Part shown: positions 46,083-55,180 of the stretch, piece by piece
How the letters are laid out: every line of letters begins with the position of its first letter
Numbering within the stretch: position 1 is the first letter of the stretch
Assembly (NCBI RefSeq): GCF_001443045.1
Contig: NZ_LKPJ01000017.1
Location: forward strand, 113,491-177,490
Direction of reading: 5' to 3'
Source: Burkholderia ambifaria
GTDB taxonomy: Bacteria > Pseudomonadota > Gammaproteobacteria > Burkholderiales > Burkholderiaceae
Length of the DNA: 64,000 bases
Position numbers and translations under genes: made by a program
The notes under the pieces: model-generated
What the model was told of the DNA's origin: nothing
Database searches by the model: none
Seen by the model: only the letters and a program-made list of their open reading frames with translations

Positions 46083-46280
46083 TAATGTATTTATATCGGG
46101 AAATTCTACGCCGTGACCGTTTTGTCTCATAAATGTTTCGGCCATATACAATCTACCCGTGTACATGCCCGTGAAGCGTGGCAACGGCAAGCGTTCCACG
46201 CTTAAAATGTCGCCTTTGAATGATCGTCCAGCATGGCCGCAGCGGCTGCCGCGGGCGAACGCGCACGGAGCTCCCTTCTG

Positions 46281-47795
46281 ATGGTTACATCCCCCCACTT
46301 GCTGGCTGCCGTCGATCTCGGCTCGAACAGCTTCCGGCTGATTGTCGGGCGCGTCGAGGAAACGCCGGCGGGCAGTCAGATCTATCCCGTCGATGCGCTG
46401 CGCGAGCCCGTTCGACTGGCCGCGGGCCTGTCGAGCGACAAGATGCTCGATCGCGCGTCGCAGGAGCGTGGCTGGGAGGCGCTCAAGCGGTTCGGCGAGC
46501 GCCTGCGCGATTTCCATCCCGATCATGTGCGCGCGGTGGCGACCAACACGCTGCGTGTCGCGAAGAATGCGGGCGAATTCCTCGGCGAGGCCGAAGCGGC
46601 GCTCGGTTTTCCGATCGAAGTGATCGCGGGCCGCGAAGAGGCGCGCCTGATCTATGCGGGTGCCGCGCATTCGGTGCCGGCGAGCGCCGGCAAGCGGCTC
46701 GTCGTCGACATCGGCGGCGGCTCGACCGAATTCATCATCGGCTCGCACTACACGCCGATCGTGATGGAGAGTCTCTACATCGGCTGCGTGAGCCATAGCC
46801 GTGCGTTCTTCCCGGCCGGCAACGTCGACGAATACACGATGCGGCAGGCCGAACTCGCGGCCAAGCGCGAGATCCAGATCATTTCGAGCGAGTACAAGAA
46901 GGCCGGATGGGACCAGGCGATCGGTTCGTCCGGCACCGCGCGTGCGCTCGCGGAACTCGTCGAGGCGAACGGCTTCAACGACCCGGGCATCACGCACGGC
47001 ATTTCGCGCGGCGGGCTCGAACGCCTGAAGCGCGCGCTGATCAAGTCGGAAAACGTGAACCGGTTGAAGCTGATCGCGCTGAAACCCGACCGCGTGCCGG
47101 TGCTCGCCGGCGGCCTCGCGATCATGCTCGCGGTGTTCGAGGAACTGGGTGTCGACTATGTCGATACCACCGACGGCGCGCTGCGTCTTGGCGTGCTGTA
47201 CGACCTGCTCGGGCGGACCCAGCACGAGGACATGCGCGCGGTGACCGTCGAAGGCTTCACGCGCCGCTACGGTGTCGATCGCGCGCAGGCCGAGCGCATT
47301 GGTGCACTGGCCGTGCGGTTCTACGACGAACTCGACGTGTCCGACGACGAAGAACGCGAGGAAGGCCGGATGTTCCTCGGCTGGGCCGCCGCGTTGCACG
47401 AGATCGGCTTGTCGATCTCGCACAGCTCGTATCACAAGCATTCGGCCTATATCGCGAGCAACGCCGACATGCCGGGTTTTTCGCGTACCGACCAGGCGCG
47501 CCTCGCCGCGCTCGTGCTCGGGCATGCAGGCAAGCTCGGCAAGCTGTCGCAGGCGCGCGACGTCGAATGGCCGCTGCTGTTCTGTCTGCGACTCGCCGCG
47601 CTGCTGTGCCGGCGCCGGACCGATGCCGGGCTGCCGGACATTTCCGTGTCGCAGATGAAGAAGGGCGGGTATGAAGTGCGCCTGCCGAGCGCATGGGTCG
47701 AGCAGAATCCGCTGACCGACTATAGTCTCAGCCAGGAAGCGGCCGAGTGGGAGAAGGTCGGCATTCCGTATCGCGTGGTTTATACGGGCGCGTAA
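46281..47795 (+). CDS. ppx: exopolyphosphatase
   Basis: A 504-residue PPX/GppA-family phosphatase that removes terminal phosphates from polyphosphate. The actin-like ATPase fold shows AAVDLGSNSFRLIVGRV at the N-terminus, VVDIGGGSTEFIIG near 140 and SSGTARAL near 219; the C-terminal HD-like region has LHEIGLSISHSSYHKHSAYI. ATG 46281 follows GGAG; ATG 46233 in frame adds a low-complexity Ala stretch. Divergent from ppk1, pairing synthesis with degradation. Confidence 0.94.
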   Translation: MVTSPHLLAAVDLGSNSFRLIVGRVEETPAGSQIYPVDALREPVRLAAGLSSDKMLDRASQERGWEALKRFGERLRDFHPDHVRAVATNTLRVAKNAGEFLGEAEAALGFPIEVIAGREEARLIYAGAAHSVPASAGKRLVVDIGGGSTEFIIGSHYTPIVMESLYIGCVSHSRAFFPAGNVDEYTMRQAELAAKREIQIISSEYKKAGWDQAIGSSGTARALAELVEANGFNDPGITHGISRGGLERLKRALIKSENVNRLKLIALKPDRVPVLAGGLAIMLAVFEELGVDYVDTTDGALRLGVLYDLLGRTQHEDMRAVTVEGFTRRYGVDRAQAERIGALAVRFYDELDVSDDEEREEGRMFLGWAAALHEIGLSISHSSYHKHSAYIASNADMPGFSRTDQARLAALVLGHAGKLGKLSQARDVEWPLLFCLRLAALLCRRRTDAGLPDISVSQMKKGGYEVRLPSAWVEQNPLTDYSLSQEAAEWEKVGIPYRVVYTGA

Positions 47796-47822
47796 CGAGA
47801 CGACCCCGGAGACGATACCGAC

Positions 47823-47850
47823 GCGGCGCGCTCGCGCCGCGCAATTTTCT
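47823..47850 (+). terminator. intrinsic terminator of ppx
   Basis: GCGGCGCG-CT-CGCGCCGC followed by GCAATTTTCTTT, about 27 bp after the ppx stop. On the other side it also faces the 3' end of the following minus-strand gene. Confidence 0.72.
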
Positions 47851-47861
47851 TTACGACACGC

Positions 47862-48293
47862 TCAGTCCGAGCACACGATCGCGGTCAGGAACGGGAATGC
47901 CTGCTTGACGGTCGCGTCGCTGCCGGCCTTGCGCACGGCCTGCTCGACCGCGTTCTTTGTGCCGCGTACCACGACGCCGTACGCCCAGTTACCGATCGGC
48001 GTGCCGTCGCCCGGCTGGAAGATCGGGTCGTTCGCCTGGTAGCCGAGCACGACATAGACACCGAAGCCGTAGGCAGTCAGCGGGTGATTCGTGCGGAACG
48101 CGTTCACCGAATTCGCTTCGACGTGCATCGGCTCCGACTGGATGTCTCCGGCCGCGAGCAGCGGCGCGACGAACTTGTGGCCATTCGAATGGCAGTCGAG
48201 CGCGTCGTCGAGCGATTTGGCCGACACGGCGCCCGACGCGCCGAGTGCGAGCAGCGCGCCGAGCAGGGTGGTCTTGAAAACGTGGTTTTTCAT
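47862..48293 (-). CDS. hypothetical periplasmic protein
   Basis: A 143-residue protein with a clear signal peptide (1-26, MKNHVFKTTLLGALLALG then SGAVSA-K). The mature part holds DALDCHSNGHKFVAPLLAAGD with one Cys, HPLTAYGFGVYVVLGYQANDP, and a C-terminal TAIVCSD giving a possible disulfide. No family recognised. Two upstream in-frame Met codons (48320, 48416) are possible but would bury the signal peptide. Converges with ppx and marks the left edge of the accessory region. Confidence 0.72.
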   Translation of the reverse strand: MKNHVFKTTLLGALLALGASGAVSAKSLDDALDCHSNGHKFVAPLLAAGDIQSEPMHVEANSVNAFRTNHPLTAYGFGVYVVLGYQANDPIFQPGDGTPIGNWAYGVVVRGTKNAVEQAVRKAGSDATVKQAFPFLTAIVCSD

Positions 48294-48502
48294 GCGCGGT
48301 TGCAGGTTGGTCGCGGACATTATCGCGTGTTCCAGCAAGTTTCGTGCGCGGGGTGCGGACGGAGCGGCGATCGATGGAAGGAAGCAGGCGGCGGACAAAA
48401 CGAAAAAGGGTCGCAAGCGCGATGCCCGCAGTTGCTGCCTCGCGACAACGCGTTTTCTACTCCCCGCGACTAAACGGCGGCCATTGAAGCAATCGGCGAC
48501 CG

Positions 48503-48850
48503 ATGACGAAGGAGATGCTGTTATCTATTCCGGCGTCAGTTGCTCGCCGCAAATCGGTCGAACATCACATGGCCTACCATTCGCTCGCAATCGGCAGTGG
48601 CAATGCGTTGATCGTCGCGTAACTGTTCAACGCGGTCTACTGCGCATCCTTCGTTCACGAAGCGACAGAGGGGCGAAGTGACCTGGATGTTTTCCGTGTC
48701 GCTGAAGCGGCGCTTCACGATTGCGCCGTTCGCGGCAAAGCTGAAGGTAAATTTTCGACCGCGGCCGATGGCATGATCGCGGTCCAGAGGGTGTTCACCC
48801 TCCGCGACGATCAATTGATGATTCCTTCCCACGTCATCTCCGACGCTTAA
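48503..48850 (+). pseudogene. hypothetical gene interrupted by one in-frame TAA
   Basis: One reading frame runs from ATG 48503 to TAA 48850 (115 codons) except for a TAA at 48620-48622 (codon 40). Both sides read like a single protein in one frame: SVEHHMAYHSLAIGSGNALIVA, stop, LFNAVYCASFVHEATEGRSD, later GMIAVQRVFTLRDDQLMIP. The stop could derive from a CAA codon by one transition. It resembles short Burkholderia proteins that I recall being loosely annotated as Fis-family regulators; this is unverified. A 98-residue frame on the other strand is its shadow. Confidence 0.6.
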
Positions 48851-48876
48851 GCACGGCTTGTTAAATTTCTGACCAA

Positions 48877-49000
48877 CGACTTGCTGTCGCCTATTGTGCC
48901 GGAATGCGAGTCCCTAATAGGTGATCTGGCGCCAATTTTTGTCAAGCCAAACTATATTTGTCAGATTTTAGATAAAATCGCGCGAGCGACTTGCTGTCGC
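48877..49000 (+). repeat. 14-bp direct repeats flanking the vgrG promoter region
   Basis: CGACTTGCTGTCGC occurs at 48877-48890 and 48987-49000, exactly 110 bp apart. Each copy can form a small stem (CGAC/GTCG). They lie in the AT-rich leader of the vgrG operon and border the imperfect palindrome at 48964. Confidence 0.65.
48964..48979. promoter_or_regulatory. palindrome GATTTTA-GA-TAAAATC upstream of vgrG
   Basis: A perfect 7-bp inverted repeat with a 2-nt centre lies 80 bp before vgrG in the lowest-GC stretch. It is a candidate operator; TAAAAT within it could also act as a -10. No regulator can be named. Confidence 0.45.
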
Positions 49001-49059
49001 AATGGCTGACCGTCTTTGTGCCACTGTTTTGACGGTCGAACCTGAGAGAGATAACGAAA

Positions 49060-51846
49060 ATGGATATCAGACCGTCCGCACTCGGGGACCTGAAGTTGCG
49101 CGACCTCCGTGAGGCGATAAGCAAGGGCGTTTTGCAGCAGGGGCGACTGTTGATGCTGGATACGCCGCTCGGCAAGAATGCGTTGGTGCCGCTACGTGCG
49201 CGCGGATCGGCCAGAATCGGGCGTGACTATTCGTACACGATCGACGTTGCGTCGACACGCGACGATACTGCACTGCTGTCGCTGATGCACCAGCCCGTTA
49301 CGTTGCAGATTCAGCAAGTCACGGCTCCCTTTGCTGTTCCCGTTTATCGCCCAGTCCACGGCTTCGTGCATCGGGTCGCCTATTTGGGCGGAAACGGTGG
49401 CCTTGCGACGTACCAGCTCGAGTTTTCATCGGCGTTGGTCTTCCTTGAGAAAACCCACAACGAAGAAGGCTGGCTCGAGAAAGACGCCCGCGAGATCATT
49501 TCCGACGTGTTTGATCGATATCCGCAACTGCGCGGACAGTACCGTTTCGCGCTGTCGTCCGATCCTGTCAAGCGCTCGTGGTGCAGGCAAAGCGAATCCG
49601 ATCTTCACTTCGTGAACCGCCTGGCTGAAGCCGAGGGCTGGTATTTCTACTGGACTCACGAAAACGTTGGCGAAGGTGACGCCCCCACGACGACGCTCGT
49701 AATCGTTGACCGCGTCTCGACACTTCCCGACGCGAAGTCGGTCGAATTTATTCGGGCCAACGATAGCAACGAATCCGACGGTTTCGCCCATTGGGCTGCA
49801 GTGCAGACGATGCAGAGCACGCGTTACATGTCACGCGCGTTTGACTACAAGCGGCCCACTTCCGATTTTCAGGTCGAGAGCGGGCTCGCCGCGACGAGCT
49901 ATGTCACGGAGGAGCGCCGCCAGAAAGCTGAGCATAGCGTTCCTAATGCGCCGATGACGGTCTACGAATCGACGGCCTACGGCTATTCCAGCTCAGACAC
50001 GGGCGAGGTGCGAGCGCGTCGGCGAGTAGAGATATGGGATGCGCGAGCAAGCCGATATTTCGGCGTCGGAGGCGTGCGGTGGCTCGATGCCGGTTCGCGG
50101 TTTGCGTTGAACGGACATCCCCGCCACGAAGACGGTGATGCGAAGAAGCGAGAGTTTCTGGTGGTCGAGGCGCGTTGGTTCATCGAGAACAACGTCCCGA
50201 TTGGTCAGCAGACGGCCGAGTTTCCGCAAAGTCTTCGTGCAACGCTGGCCGAGCAACAGGCGATTCACCGTGAGCGGTTCAAGACGCTTGGACATGAGGC
50301 GGATGGTTCGGCCGGATTTTTCGTGCTCGAAGTCGAAGCGCAGCCCACGGCTGTTGAATACCGGAGTCCGTTGGATCATCCGAAGCCGGTCATGTCGATC
50401 GAACACGCGCTTGTCGTGACCCCGGATGGCGCGGAAGCGTGGACCAACGACCGAAACCAGATCAGGGTGCATTTCGCATGGGATCGCAAGAATCCACTGC
50501 ACGCCTTCAATTCCTCACCGTTGCTGTCGTCGCTTCAATCCGATACCGGGAACGGTTATGGAGCGGTTCATGTTCCGAGGGCGCGGGAATGGGTCATCGT
50601 CGGTTACTGGAACGGCGACTGTGACAAGCCGTTCGTGTTGGGGCGAATCAATGGCGGGACGACCCCTTCCCAATGGCATTCGAACGCATTACTTTCCGGG
50701 TTTAAGTCGGAAGGGTTCGGCAAAACAGGCGCCTACAACTCGTTCGTCCATGACGATTCCACGAATCAAAGCGGGACGCGGCTGGTCAGCTACACGGGCA
50801 AGAGCTATGCGGCCCTGACACAGGGCTACCTGATCAAGCAAGACGGCAACACACGAGGTCAGTATTTGGGTGCCGGCTTCATCTTGCACGCTGACGAGTT
50901 CGGTGCGGTTCGTGCCAGCAAGGGGCTCTCTATCAGTGCGCACTCGAAATCCTACGACGACGAGCAGATGGGCGTGGACGAGGCGCGATCGCAGTTGCAG
51001 CAGGCGGGAATGCTGGTCGAGTCGTTGTCCAGCGCAAGCACAACCGCTCAGGCGGAATCGCTGCAAACCGGACAGGATGCGCTCAAGGCGCTGTCGAAGG
51101 ACATCCAGCACCCGGTATCGGGCGATACGTCAGGTGGGGTGACGGCAGGCGGTGGTACTGGTAGCGCGAACGGATTTGCGCAGCCGAACATCTTGGTATC
51201 GACGCCGAAGGACATCGCACTGATCGCGGACAGCTCGACGCATATCGTCGCCGAGAAAGAGGTCAACGTTGTCAGTAACGAGAACACGTACGTTGCAACT
51301 GGCAAGTCGTTCGTCGTGGCGGCTGCAGAAAAGGTGAGCTTCTTCGCGCAGAAACTCGGTGCGTACTTCGTGACCGCGAAAGGGCCGATCAAGCTGTCGG
51401 CCAACACGGATGACGTGAGCGTCAACGCGGGGAAAGACGTGACTGTAAAGGCCAAGCGCATTGTGCTTGATGCCGATGAAATCATCATCAAGGCTGGCGG
51501 GTCGTACACAAGGTGGGTAGCAGCGGGTATTGAGGATGGTACACAAGGCCCGCGCACGATCAAATCGGCGTCGCTCAGCCGACAGGGGCCGAGTTCGATT
51601 GCGCAGCACATGAATAACCTGCCGCAGGCCAAATTCAACGATCCCTATGTGCTGCGAGATCGCATCTCTGGCGAGGTGTTGAAGAATCACCCCTATGAAC
51701 TGGTGCGGGGCGACGGCACTCGCATCAAGGGAATGACGAATGAGCTGGGTCACGTTGCAGAGCAAAAGAATGAGGACATCGAGACGCTGAAATTGCATGC
51801 GCTTCGTCCGGAGCTGCCCGCGAGCTCGGGCAACGGCTCGGAATGA
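49060..51846 (+). CDS. vgrG: type VI secretion tip protein VgrG with C-terminal TTR-like extension
   Basis: A 928-residue spike protein. The gp27-like region (about 40-400) includes FHRRW-style phrases such as SWCRQSESDLHFVNRLAEAEGWYFYW (abridged: RQSESDLHFVNRLAEAEG); the gp5 OB-fold has QIRVHFAWDRK and ARGWVIVGYWNGD-like (here AREWVIVGYWNGD). DUF2345 with repeating beta-prism valines spans about 680-845. Residues about 861-915 (RISGEVLKNHPYELVRGDGTR and GMTNELGHV) look like the transthyretin-like adaptor that binds Tle lipases in enteroaggregative E. coli VgrG1. Its GC is below the chromosome average. Confidence 0.92.
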   Translation: MDIRPSALGDLKLRDLREAISKGVLQQGRLLMLDTPLGKNALVPLRARGSARIGRDYSYTIDVASTRDDTALLSLMHQPVTLQIQQVTAPFAVPVYRPVHGFVHRVAYLGGNGGLATYQLEFSSALVFLEKTHNEEGWLEKDAREIISDVFDRYPQLRGQYRFALSSDPVKRSWCRQSESDLHFVNRLAEAEGWYFYWTHENVGEGDAPTTTLVIVDRVSTLPDAKSVEFIRANDSNESDGFAHWAAVQTMQSTRYMSRAFDYKRPTSDFQVESGLAATSYVTEERRQKAEHSVPNAPMTVYESTAYGYSSSDTGEVRARRRVEIWDARASRYFGVGGVRWLDAGSRFALNGHPRHEDGDAKKREFLVVEARWFIENNVPIGQQTAEFPQSLRATLAEQQAIHRERFKTLGHEADGSAGFFVLEVEAQPTAVEYRSPLDHPKPVMSIEHALVVTPDGAEAWTNDRNQIRVHFAWDRKNPLHAFNSSPLLSSLQSDTGNGYGAVHVPRAREWVIVGYWNGDCDKPFVLGRINGGTTPSQWHSNALLSGFKSEGFGKTGAYNSFVHDDSTNQSGTRLVSYTGKSYAALTQGYLIKQDGNTRGQYLGAGFILHADEFGAVRASKGLSISAHSKSYDDEQMGVDEARSQLQQAGMLVESLSSASTTAQAESLQTGQDALKALSKDIQHPVSGDTSGGVTAGGGTGSANGFAQPNILVSTPKDIALIADSSTHIVAEKEVNVVSNENTYVATGKSFVVAAAEKVSFFAQKLGAYFVTAKGPIKLSANTDDVSVNAGKDVTVKAKRIVLDADEIIIKAGGSYTRWVAAGIEDGTQGPRTIKSASLSRQGPSSIAQHMNNLPQAKFNDPYVLRDRISGEVLKNHPYELVRGDGTRIKGMTNELGHVAEQKNEDIETLKLHALRPELPASSGNGSE

Positions 51847-51884
51847 TCTCTTCGTGACCGATTGAAACTGATCCAGAAAATTCT

Positions 51885-53834
51885 ATGAGCGACAATCAGG
51901 CAGGTAATCAAGGGGGCGACTCGCCATTCAGCGACGATGCGGAGCAGGAGGTCGTGCGACAGACGGGACGTACAGCTCCGGACGGCTCGTCCTACGGAAC
52001 GTTTACGCTTACCCCGGCGAGCGATACGCGGCAGAAGGAACTGTTGTGTGACGTACGGCCCATTATTCCCGTGATCTTTCTGCCGGGCGTGATGGGATCA
52101 TTGCTGACGGATAACGAAAATGGCAATGAACTGTTCTTTGCACCAAACACGGACGGCATGCTCGGTAACCTGGGTGCGCTTCCGGCGCTGCTTGGCTTGT
52201 GGTTCACGAGCGCAACAACGCGGGAAAGGCAGTTCGATCCGACTAGGGCGGCGGTGACGCCGCTCGGGCCGATCAATGTCGGCAAGCATGGCAAGAACGA
52301 TGTTCCTGAGCAGTTCGTCGACGAAAAAGAAGCCAGACGGCGCGGATGGGGCTCGATTCACCGCACGAGTTATCACCCGGTGCTGGCGTGGCTCGAAGAA
52401 ACGCTGAATCAGCCGAAGCTTTTGGGGGAACCGCACGGGCCGTGGGTCACGCCAGACCCCGACGGCGAGAAATGGACGCTCAAGCCCGTGATCGACACCG
52501 ATCCAGCCGAATACGGTGCGCTTGGGAAGGGCGGGAAGATTACTCTGAATTCTGCGGAATTCGAGCATTTCTCGAAGTTCCGGTATCGCGTGTATGCAAT
52601 CGGCTACAACTGGTTGCAGTCGAACGCGGACTCGGGAAAGCAGGTGGTTGAAGGATCCAATTACCAAGACCCGAAGACGAAGAAAATAACGCGCCTGATG
52701 GGAATCAAGGAAATCATTGCAGAGAACCATAGTGGTAAGGCGATCATCTTGACGCACTCTATGGGGGGGCTGGTCGCGCGGATGGCGATTGCAATGCATG
52801 GCGCGGAAGATTTGATGCACGGAGTGTTTCACAACGTGCAGCCGGCGACTGGCGCGCCTGTTGCTGTCAAACGGTTCAGGACCGGCGGCGGTAATGAAGG
52901 TGGGATGAACAGCTTTATTAATGGCAGCCTGGTTGGTCGTGATGCGGACGAGTTTGTGGCGGTGATGGCGAATGCACCAGGGCCGTTTGAACTGACACCC
53001 ATGCCAGATTACATCAATGGCAAACCATGGTGGGTGTTCGCGCGACTCAATAGTGAGGTGGTCATGGAGTTGCCCAAGAATGGCGATGCATACAAAGAAA
53101 TTTATACGAATTCAAAATGGTATGGCTTGGTGCCTGATCCGTCCTTGTTAGACCCGGCGGGAATCGTGAAAAAGAGGCTCGATAAAATTGGGCAGGGGAA
53201 AACGGTTTTGGACAATTTTTATGAAACCATCAAGGATGTTGTTGCGAAGCAGAATAAAATAACGAACCTTTATCATGCGAGAACATACGCGGCATATAAT
53301 GGAATTGGAGAGTTGCATAAAAAATCGCAAGATGAAGATGAAGCTGAAGGTGGGGGCAAAGATAAGCCGGGCATCGAAAAAGGTCTGCCGCTCGAAAAGT
53401 TGCTAACGTTTGGTAAAGTGATTTGGAAGGGAAATATCCCGGCAGGCGTTACGGAGGAGGAATTGCGCGCCGCTCGGTTCATGCGTGCGGATGATTCGCA
53501 TAGAGGGAACGTGCGGGTGTATTTGGATTCGCGCAACGCAACCATCGATTTTGAGGTGCAGAAGGTTGCGAAGTTGCCCGCTGAGGCAACTGTCCCCGAT
53601 CCGGATAAGAACGGAATCATTGCTGGTGATGCTACGGTGCCCGCGTGGTCGGCCGATGCGCAGGCACGTGGGTTGAGACCGGGAGTAGACGGTGATCCGG
53701 CACAAGGCGTACAGATGGCGTTTGTGCAGGGCGGCTACGATCACCAGGGGAGCTTTAACCATCCGTGGACTCGATGGGCGTTGCTCTACAGCATCGTGCA
53801 GATCGCGCAGGATGCGCAGGAGCCATCATGCTGA
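51885..53834 (+). CDS. putative T6SS lipase effector (alpha/beta hydrolase, Tle type)
   Basis: A 649-residue hydrolase. VIFLPGVMGSLL (residues 63-74) and THSMGGLVARM with candidate nucleophile Ser292 match LCAT/PGAP1-type lipases; Asp582 in GDATVP and His620 or His626 in DHQGSFNH complete a plausible triad. No signal peptide, as expected for T6SS cargo. It lies 38 bp after vgrG and overlaps the immunity gene by 7 nt. The Tli4-like partner suggests the Tle4 class (inference). Codon use becomes strongly AT-rich from about 53100 to 53400. Confidence 0.82.
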   Translation: MSDNQAGNQGGDSPFSDDAEQEVVRQTGRTAPDGSSYGTFTLTPASDTRQKELLCDVRPIIPVIFLPGVMGSLLTDNENGNELFFAPNTDGMLGNLGALPALLGLWFTSATTRERQFDPTRAAVTPLGPINVGKHGKNDVPEQFVDEKEARRRGWGSIHRTSYHPVLAWLEETLNQPKLLGEPHGPWVTPDPDGEKWTLKPVIDTDPAEYGALGKGGKITLNSAEFEHFSKFRYRVYAIGYNWLQSNADSGKQVVEGSNYQDPKTKKITRLMGIKEIIAENHSGKAIILTHSMGGLVARMAIAMHGAEDLMHGVFHNVQPATGAPVAVKRFRTGGGNEGGMNSFINGSLVGRDADEFVAVMANAPGPFELTPMPDYINGKPWWVFARLNSEVVMELPKNGDAYKEIYTNSKWYGLVPDPSLLDPAGIVKKRLDKIGQGKTVLDNFYETIKDVVAKQNKITNLYHARTYAAYNGIGELHKKSQDEDEAEGGGKDKPGIEKGLPLEKLLTFGKVIWKGNIPAGVTEEELRAARFMRADDSHRGNVRVYLDSRNATIDFEVQKVAKLPAEATVPDPDKNGIIAGDATVPAWSADAQARGLRPGVDGDPAQGVQMAFVQGGYDHQGSFNHPWTRWALLYSIVQIAQDAQEPSC

Positions 53835-54865
53835 AACGATTCCTGAAATTTCTGTTGTTTGTGGCGGGCGTGTGCGCCTGTTCGATTGTGTTTTCCGGGG
53901 AACCGACGATGACTAATCCCTTGCTTTCCAAATCGCGTCCGTGGTGTATCGGTCGTTTCGTGTTCAACCGGCCCGTGATGAGCGAAATTTCGAATCAGCG
54001 ATATGAGTTTCGTGGGGAGAAGTTGCAGACCACGTACAATGTTTCGCTTGCAAATTATCAAGCTAAGGTTGAAACGAGGGAGAGCGAGTTACGCAATAAG
54101 CGACGTATAGACCCTGGAAATAAAAATAAAGAAACGAGTCATCCGTGGCTTGAAAGGGCATTTTCTCCGGTCAAGGATTCGAGGGTGTTCGTGTACCAGG
54201 ATGCTGCGACTGAGGGGGTTGTGCTACCTTTTAATACCGAGGGATTTGTCTATGATAAAGGCACGCTTTTTCATACGACTGGTGGAGTTGGTTCATCTGC
54301 AATTGGTAGGGTGGAAGATATTTATAATGATACGATTCGTCGTATCAAGGCGCGCGATAACTGGACGGTGCCTGCGGAATCGGGATTCTGTTTCGACGGT
54401 GGAATCGTCACCGGTTCATCGACCTATACTGAGGAAGTTAGCCAGTCATTCGCATTGATGCCGGGCCGACCGGCGTTGCTGGTGATTAAGATGCGTGACG
54501 CAGTGGACACGGATCTGAAAGAGCCGTTGACCAAGACGTTGCCGCAATTGCGCGCGCAGATGGATCGATTGCCCGGCCATTATCGAATCCTGCGACAAGG
54601 CAAGCGCACGGTTGCGGGGATGGATGCAGAGGAAGTGTTGTTCGAGTTGAAGGAGGGCGATATTACGTCATACCGTTTTTATCTTCTTGCACCGGGCGAT
54701 GAAAGCACGCTGGCGAAACCACATACGGCAATTCAGATGTTGCTTGGCGCGAGCAGTCCCGACTTGAAGCCGGAAGAGGCAACATCGCCGGTAGATGAAG
54801 CAGGGGCGCTGCAAACGTGGGACACGTTGCTAAACAGTTTGCGGCTGCGTCCAGGTGCCGTGTGA
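53828..54865 (+). CDS. Tli4-like immunity lipoprotein
   Basis: A 345-residue exported protein. The N-terminal hydrophobic segment (residues 5-20) ends VCAC, a plausible lipobox, so it would sit in the periplasm, where a secreted phospholipase acts. The C-terminal half (about 230-340: TLPQLRAQMDRLPGHYRILR, then GMDAEEVLFELKEGD and YRFYLLAPGD) resembles the Tli4 C-terminal domain. The start overlaps the effector stop by 7 nt, ensuring coupled synthesis. GC is low, unlike flanking genes. Confidence 0.75.
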   Translation: MLKRFLKFLLFVAGVCACSIVFSGEPTMTNPLLSKSRPWCIGRFVFNRPVMSEISNQRYEFRGEKLQTTYNVSLANYQAKVETRESELRNKRRIDPGNKNKETSHPWLERAFSPVKDSRVFVYQDAATEGVVLPFNTEGFVYDKGTLFHTTGGVGSSAIGRVEDIYNDTIRRIKARDNWTVPAESGFCFDGGIVTGSSTYTEEVSQSFALMPGRPALLVIKMRDAVDTDLKEPLTKTLPQLRAQMDRLPGHYRILRQGKRTVAGMDAEEVLFELKEGDITSYRFYLLAPGDESTLAKPHTAIQMLLGASSPDLKPEEATSPVDEAGALQTWDTLLNSLRLRPGAV

Positions 54866-54877
54866 GCGGAGGGCCGA

Positions 54878-55165
54878 ATGAAGCGATACGACATCGTGAA
54901 GGGCGACAAGACAACGGTTGGTGGAGTTGTCCAGGCCGGGGATAGCACCGACCAGATCGGGTGCCGTGAACAGGCGCGCGAACTTGATCCGGTCTGGTGT
55001 CCCGTCTGCAAATCCATCGGCAAGATTCAATGCACCGGTCCCCGGATTTCGAGCACCGGGCCGGATGGGCGCGAGGCGGCGTTGAGCGACGATCTTTGTA
55101 TCTGTCAGTGCTCTCCGCCGCCGAAACTTGTAGCGTCACAGTCGGTGTCGTATATCGATGTCTGA
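54878..55165 (+). CDS. PAAR-type spike-tip protein, short
   Basis: A 95-residue protein with the PAAR-like opening YDIVKGDKTTVGGVVQAGD; it is expected to cap the VgrG spike. It has six cysteines in pairs (WCPVC, IQC, LCICQC), which could bind zinc or form the sharpened tip. PAAR repeats are few and the protein is short, with no effector extension. It is 12 bp after the immunity gene in the same operon. Confidence 0.75.
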   Translation: MKRYDIVKGDKTTVGGVVQAGDSTDQIGCREQARELDPVWCPVCKSIGKIQCTGPRISSTGPDGREAALSDDLCICQCSPPPKLVASQSVSYIDV

Positions 55166-55180
55166 ACAAAGGAGAATGAG

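Noticed and set aside
48536..48832. A 98-codon minus-strand frame before vgrG
   Set aside because: The plus strand over the same bases reads as a more protein-like sequence with one stop; the minus frame has only a GTG start and no ribosome binding site.
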